Assembly (NCBI RefSeq): GCF_002077945.1
Contig: NZ_LVYD01000024.1
Location: 248,001-312,000, forward strand
Source of the DNA: Niastella vici
GTDB lineage: Bacteria > Bacteroidota > Bacteroidia > Chitinophagales > Chitinophagaceae
Length of the DNA stretch: 64,000 bases
Direction of reading: 5' to 3'
Under the pieces are notes generated by a model. It was not told the DNA's origin. It saw nothing but the letters and a program-made list of their open reading frames with translations, and did no database searches. The position numbers were made by a program, and so were the translations under genes. Of the stretch, positions 61,096 through 64,000 are shown in pieces; positions within the stretch are counted from its first letter, which is position 1; the number at the start of each line of letters is the position of its first letter.

Positions 61096-61491
61096 CTACT
61101 GGCGTTTATTTTGGATGCTTTCAGCATATTCCATTGCCTCCAGTCGAAAACGCGCGGTATCTTGTTCCGAACAAAACTCGACTTGGATTGTAAGGGCGTT
61201 TATCGCAGCGGGCAAATTGGTTTTGTCTCCTGTGGCAGGATCTCTTCCTATTATAAGAACATTGCCAAAAAGCGGTCGTTTGAAAAAAGAGGAGTGAAAG
61301 GCAATATTTGATTCATTTATCAAGCAGTTTTCGTCAGCTATAAGTTGGGTAGTCTTATCGGTTGAAATAGTGTAAATATGTGAACTGCACTTAAGCAATC
61401 GGTTAACTTCCTTGTTGTACGATGCCAGGTCCATGGGAAGAACAACAGGTTCTACCCGCCCTTCAACTGAATTAATGAGCAAGGCTTGCAT
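61096..61491 (-). CDS. hypothetical protein (DUF3846-like start)
   Basis: 131 residues beginning MQALLINSVEGRVEPVVLPM. The ALLIN...EG.VE.V pattern and later NVLIIGRDPATGDK and INALTIQVEFCSEQDTARFR are reminiscent of DUF3846-type mobile-element proteins. Soluble, no signal. Convergent with the unknown gene at 60211 and 41 bp downstream of the ParB-like gene on the same strand, so probably co-transcribed with it. Confidence 0.55.
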   Translation of the reverse strand: MQALLINSVEGRVEPVVLPMDLASYNKEVNRLLKCSSHIYTISTDKTTQLIADENCLINESNIAFHSSFFKRPLFGNVLIIGRDPATGDKTNLPAAINALTIQVEFCSEQDTARFRLEAMEYAESIQNKRQ

Positions 61492-61532
61492 ATCGTAATT
61501 TTTCGTTCGAAAATTTAGTAATGGTAAGGCAA

Positions 61533-62105
61533 TTAGGAATAGTACTTATTGAGCAGTTCCTCCGCATATATTTTCCCATCTTCAGGAATATTGGGATCAT
61601 TAAGAATCTGCTCAATTTCGGCTTTTGCAAGCAGGCACTCGGTGTCTCTGATCTCTACCACTTTTACCTCCGCAATTTGGCTACCACTCAAAATTAAATC
61701 TTTTAAACGATTATGCCCATCATGGATAACTAATTTCCGCTTGCCTATTACTTTCACTTCAATAGGTCTTTCACTTTGCGTGGCACCAGGGTCAGCTAAA
61801 TCCCAATCACTCGGCTTCCAATTTTCATCACACATATTACGTGGATATAATCTGTAGAAAGGAACGCAAAGCAATTGGTCTATCTGTAAATCAATATATT
61901 CTTCTCTGGGCTGTGGGTTCATCAATGCGAGGTAACGAGCGTAGTTAATACTATGCAAGGTTACCAGTTCTGCAGGAGTTAATTGCATTAACTCCGCATC
62001 TGCAAGAACTGTAACTTGTTTGAGAAAGTCTAAACACCTGGATTTAAAGCTTTCGTAGCTTTCGTCATCCTTAATAATTAAATCATATTTTAAAAAAGCG
62101 CTCAT
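61533..62105 (-). CDS. ParB/sulfiredoxin-fold protein
   Basis: 190 residues from MSAFLKYDLIIKDDESYESF; an upstream ATG at 62132 adds nine. The C-terminal half has a ParB-like motif: IEVKVIGKRKLVIHDGHNRL followed by KDLILSGSQIAEVKVVEI, i.e. strand, DGHNRL helix start and IPxxV-type strand. The N-terminal helical half is unlike plasmid ParB, and no HTH is seen. ParB/Srx-fold proteins of this size are common on mobile elements (nuclease or CTP-binding roles). Function not assigned. Confidence 0.65.
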   Translation of the reverse strand: MSAFLKYDLIIKDDESYESFKSRCLDFLKQVTVLADAELMQLTPAELVTLHSINYARYLALMNPQPREEYIDLQIDQLLCVPFYRLYPRNMCDENWKPSDWDLADPGATQSERPIEVKVIGKRKLVIHDGHNRLKDLILSGSQIAEVKVVEIRDTECLLAKAEIEQILNDPNIPEDGKIYAEELLNKYYS

Positions 62106-62243
62106 AAGTATAGGCCTATTTTGGTAAAACAAATAAAATTAAGTTTTATAAATTGAAAAGAAGTAAAAAGAGCAAATACATAAACAATTGCGTATTTACA
62201 ACATGATAAAGGGGTAAGAAAATTAAGGCGATCGTGGAGGGCT

Positions 62244-62333
62244 ATCCCAATAAAAAGTTTCTTGTCGCTGATCTTTTATGGTTTGAATCGGGCGTCCCGC
62301 TCGTAACCAATCTTTGTGGAAAAATTCAATTTT
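62244..62333 (-). pseudogene. fragment of a duplicated metallophosphatase gene
   Basis: The minus strand reads KIEFFHKDWLRAGRPIQTIK, then DQRQETFYWD, which looks like the middle of a calcineurin-type phosphatase of the family that ends the window. The 16 bases at 62244-62259 are identical to 63985-64000, and the shared frame gives ...TFYWD in both. After that point the copies diverge. A stop lies just upstream (62334-62336), so only about 30 codons remain. Confidence 0.55.
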
Positions 62334-62336
62334 TTA

Positions 62337-62793
62337 GTGAGTAGTAAATCTATTAGAAGTGGTTGTTTTTAATAGTACAAACGATGAAAATAATAAGCGA
62401 ATAAATCAAATAAGCGCTTTAATCAAATAGGAAGTTAAATATAAACAACTATTGATCTTTATGATCTATCGATTGACAAAAACGGGTTTTTGGCAGTTTT
62501 GTATTGCCCAGTCTACCCAAAATTTCAACCAAGTTAGTGCACATTGGTGGTCTTCTGTTAAATTGGTTATATTCAAGTACGCCTGGTTAATTATTCGCTG
62601 GTGACTACAAATTCTCCATCGTTATTATTATTTATCAATAAGCCGTTTTTCTCATTAAATAAAGTTTGCAACCCGGCGGCAATCGTAAAAAGATGCCAAG
62701 CGTTGTTACCCTAGAAAAATATTACAGGCTTAGTTAGTCGTTTTAATAAAAGATGTTATTAATTGGAAAATTGTCTTACATAAATAATGATCA
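62337..62793. other. intergenic region, no gene seen
   Basis: 450 AT-rich bases without a supported gene, RNA or terminator. Probably eroded sequence around the duplicated phosphatase fragment. Confidence 0.4.
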
Positions 62794-63702
62794 ATGCATC
62801 CACTAATTCAATTTTTTATAAGAGCTAAGGAACAAGTCATACACATTAAGGAGGAATCAGACGAAGAGATAGAACAGGTATTTGAGGTGTTAAGTTGGGG
62901 AGAGATAAATTCGAGGCGGTATTATATCATGCGGGCTACCTGTGAAGAGGCGTCACAATATTTTATCGGCTTTAAAAAAAACGAATACATTGATGTCATA
63001 TTGAAAGCGGAAGGACAATTATTCAGTTTTGATAATGGTTTTGACTCTTATGTTCATGAAAGGGATGAAGATCAAATGTTAAATCACTTAATTGAATTTA
63101 TTATCATTGATGCTGTGATTCAAAAACGGTCTTTTATTAAGGGGTACTTTTATGGGTATGATGATGAAGGAGCGATACACAGGATATTGTTTGCTATAAT
63201 GGAAAAGTTGAAGTTTGACGTTACAGACTTAAATCCGGGTTTTAGGGTAGATAAAAATTTAACTTCGGCTTTATCACCTTTAGAGCAATATATTAAAAAA
63301 TTGGGCATAAAGGAACTAACGGTGGAAAAGATCCATTTTGGAAGGCTCCCTAATAAAAGTTATTATTTTATTGGTGTGAATGTGGAAGGAGCTGTATATC
63401 GTTATGAGTTGAGGGCAAATTGTGGTAATATCATCGTTACCGCAAATATTGATAAGGGCCGTGAACAGAAGAAAGTAGCCATCGAAGTTTCTTATATCCA
63501 TACAAAAAAGGATGATGTATTTCAAAAGCTGCTTGAAAGCATTTGTTTTGACTGCATACATGATTTCATTCCTGGAGATGTAAGAACAGTTGAATGCACT
63601 ATTGATAATACTATAGTTGAAATGGTGAAACCGGGGTTCGATTTTTTTAAACCAAATCACGTTGATTATGGGAATTCGCAATACTTTAAATTTGATTTTT
63701 AG
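62794..63702 (+). CDS. hypothetical protein
   Basis: 302 residues beginning MHPLIQFFIRAKEQVIHIKE. Soluble, with alternating beta and helix: about 1-130 (YYIMRATCEEASQYFIGFKK, IEFIIIDAVIQKRSFIK) and about 165-300 (PNKSYYFIGVNVEGAVYRYE, VAIEVSYIHTKKDDVFQKLL, FDCIHDFIPGD). The two halves show the same order of motifs (YYxx...E...Y.LxxxC, then ...LLE.I..D.I), suggesting an internal duplication. No signal peptide and no known family. AT-rich like its neighbours. Confidence 0.55.
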   Translation: MHPLIQFFIRAKEQVIHIKEESDEEIEQVFEVLSWGEINSRRYYIMRATCEEASQYFIGFKKNEYIDVILKAEGQLFSFDNGFDSYVHERDEDQMLNHLIEFIIIDAVIQKRSFIKGYFYGYDDEGAIHRILFAIMEKLKFDVTDLNPGFRVDKNLTSALSPLEQYIKKLGIKELTVEKIHFGRLPNKSYYFIGVNVEGAVYRYELRANCGNIIVTANIDKGREQKKVAIEVSYIHTKKDDVFQKLLESICFDCIHDFIPGDVRTVECTIDNTIVEMVKPGFDFFKPNHVDYGNSQYFKFDF

Positions 63703-63729
63703 TAATTGCGTGTCGGCTTACTCCGAAAG

Positions 63730-64000
63730 TCAGTAGATTAAGTCGGATTGCCAAAACTTTTTAGTATGTAGATCCATTATAGTTAGTCGTCCATTTTTTC
63801 CTCCTGATCCGGTATCCAAATTGTAAATATGAGCCGCTTTCAAAGGAGTATTCAAACCCCAATTCAAGGTACTTGTATGTCCAATAAATATGTTCTTATA
63901 ATTGTCCGCTATATAAAAGGGTTCAACTGTTCCTTGATATCGGTTCTGAATTTGCCATTGAAGAGCATCTTGCCATAAAGTACGATCCCAATAAAAAGTT
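63730..64000 (-). CDS. metallophosphoesterase (Ser/Thr phosphatase-like), C-terminal part, continues beyond window
   Basis: The last 90 codons of a minus-strand gene whose start lies past 64000. They read TFYWDRTLWQDALQWQIQNR, NIFIGHTSTLNWG (the GHT metal-binding His of calcineurin-like phosphatases), TPLKAAHIYNLDTGSGGKNG and LTIMDLHTKKFWQSDLIY. The NxDTG-GGKLTIMD ending is typical of the family. The N-terminal metal site lies outside the window. A short fragment of another copy is at 62244-62333. Confidence 0.85.
   Translation of the reverse strand, partial: TFYWDRTLWQDALQWQIQNRYQGTVEPFYIADNYKNIFIGHTSTLNWGLNTPLKAAHIYNLDTGSGGKNGRLTIMDLHTKKFWQSDLIY

Overview
The window comes from a Bacteroidota chromosome, most likely Chitinophagaceae (Niastella/Chitinophaga-like). 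The evidence is a SusC/SusD pair with its own ECF sigma factor and FecR, a Bacteroidota-type (T6SSiii) TssD, DUF3857/transglutaminase proteins, a type IX sorting-domain remnant, promoters of the TAnnTTTG type, and many lipoprotein or Sec signal peptides. Gene assignments rest on reading translations and motifs; no database search was run.

Layout. 1-2250: decayed IS21-family (istA/istB) remnants mixed with small hypothetical genes. 2307-11531 (minus): ECF sigma factor, FecR, SusC, SusD and a thioredoxin-like protein; a perfect 14-bp tandem array (8991-9540) separates fecR from susC. 11868-17600: secreted amidase, YARHG-domain protein, TonB_C-like protein, FAD oxidoreductase and an envelope protein. 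17637-21089 (minus): an orphan type VI secretion module made of TssD (Hcp), VgrG, a PAAR-M35 metallopeptidase effector and a probable immunity protein resembling the inhibitory domain of M35 proteases. 21438-26864: a hypothetical gene, a beta-barrel gene and two DUF3857-type genes. 27040-29460: a T9SS tail fragment, G-rich repeats and three copies of a putative structured small RNA around a membrane protein gene. 29770-35832 (plus): a heavy-metal RND efflux operon. 36683-40778: secreted nuclease, Gfo/Idh/MocA oxidoreductase, response regulator and a SnoaL-like protein. 41449-51138 (minus): FHA protein, a 27-residue membrane micropeptide, PP2C phosphatase, Ser/Thr kinase, a giant SEDS-PBP fusion and a second FHA protein. 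This recalls the actinobacterial pknAB-pstP-rodA-pbpA-fha locus. 51597-58847: subtilase, a beta-propeller-like protein, two AraC regulators, a VOC protein, a PEP-mutase family enzyme and a SnoaL-like protein. 59390-59463: tRNA-Asp. 59700-64000: an AT-richer accessory stretch of mostly unknown genes, with a ParB-like protein and a metallophosphatase plus a fragment of a second copy.

The strongest hunting results are (a) the FHA/kinase/phosphatase/SEDS-PBP operon with its micropeptide, (b) a family of at least six intergenic elements whose arms are inverted runs of 7-bp repeats, one expanded to about 75 units next to the second FHA gene, (c) a three-copy structured RNA family with promoter and terminator, and (d) the T6SS effector with a propeptide-like immunity protein.
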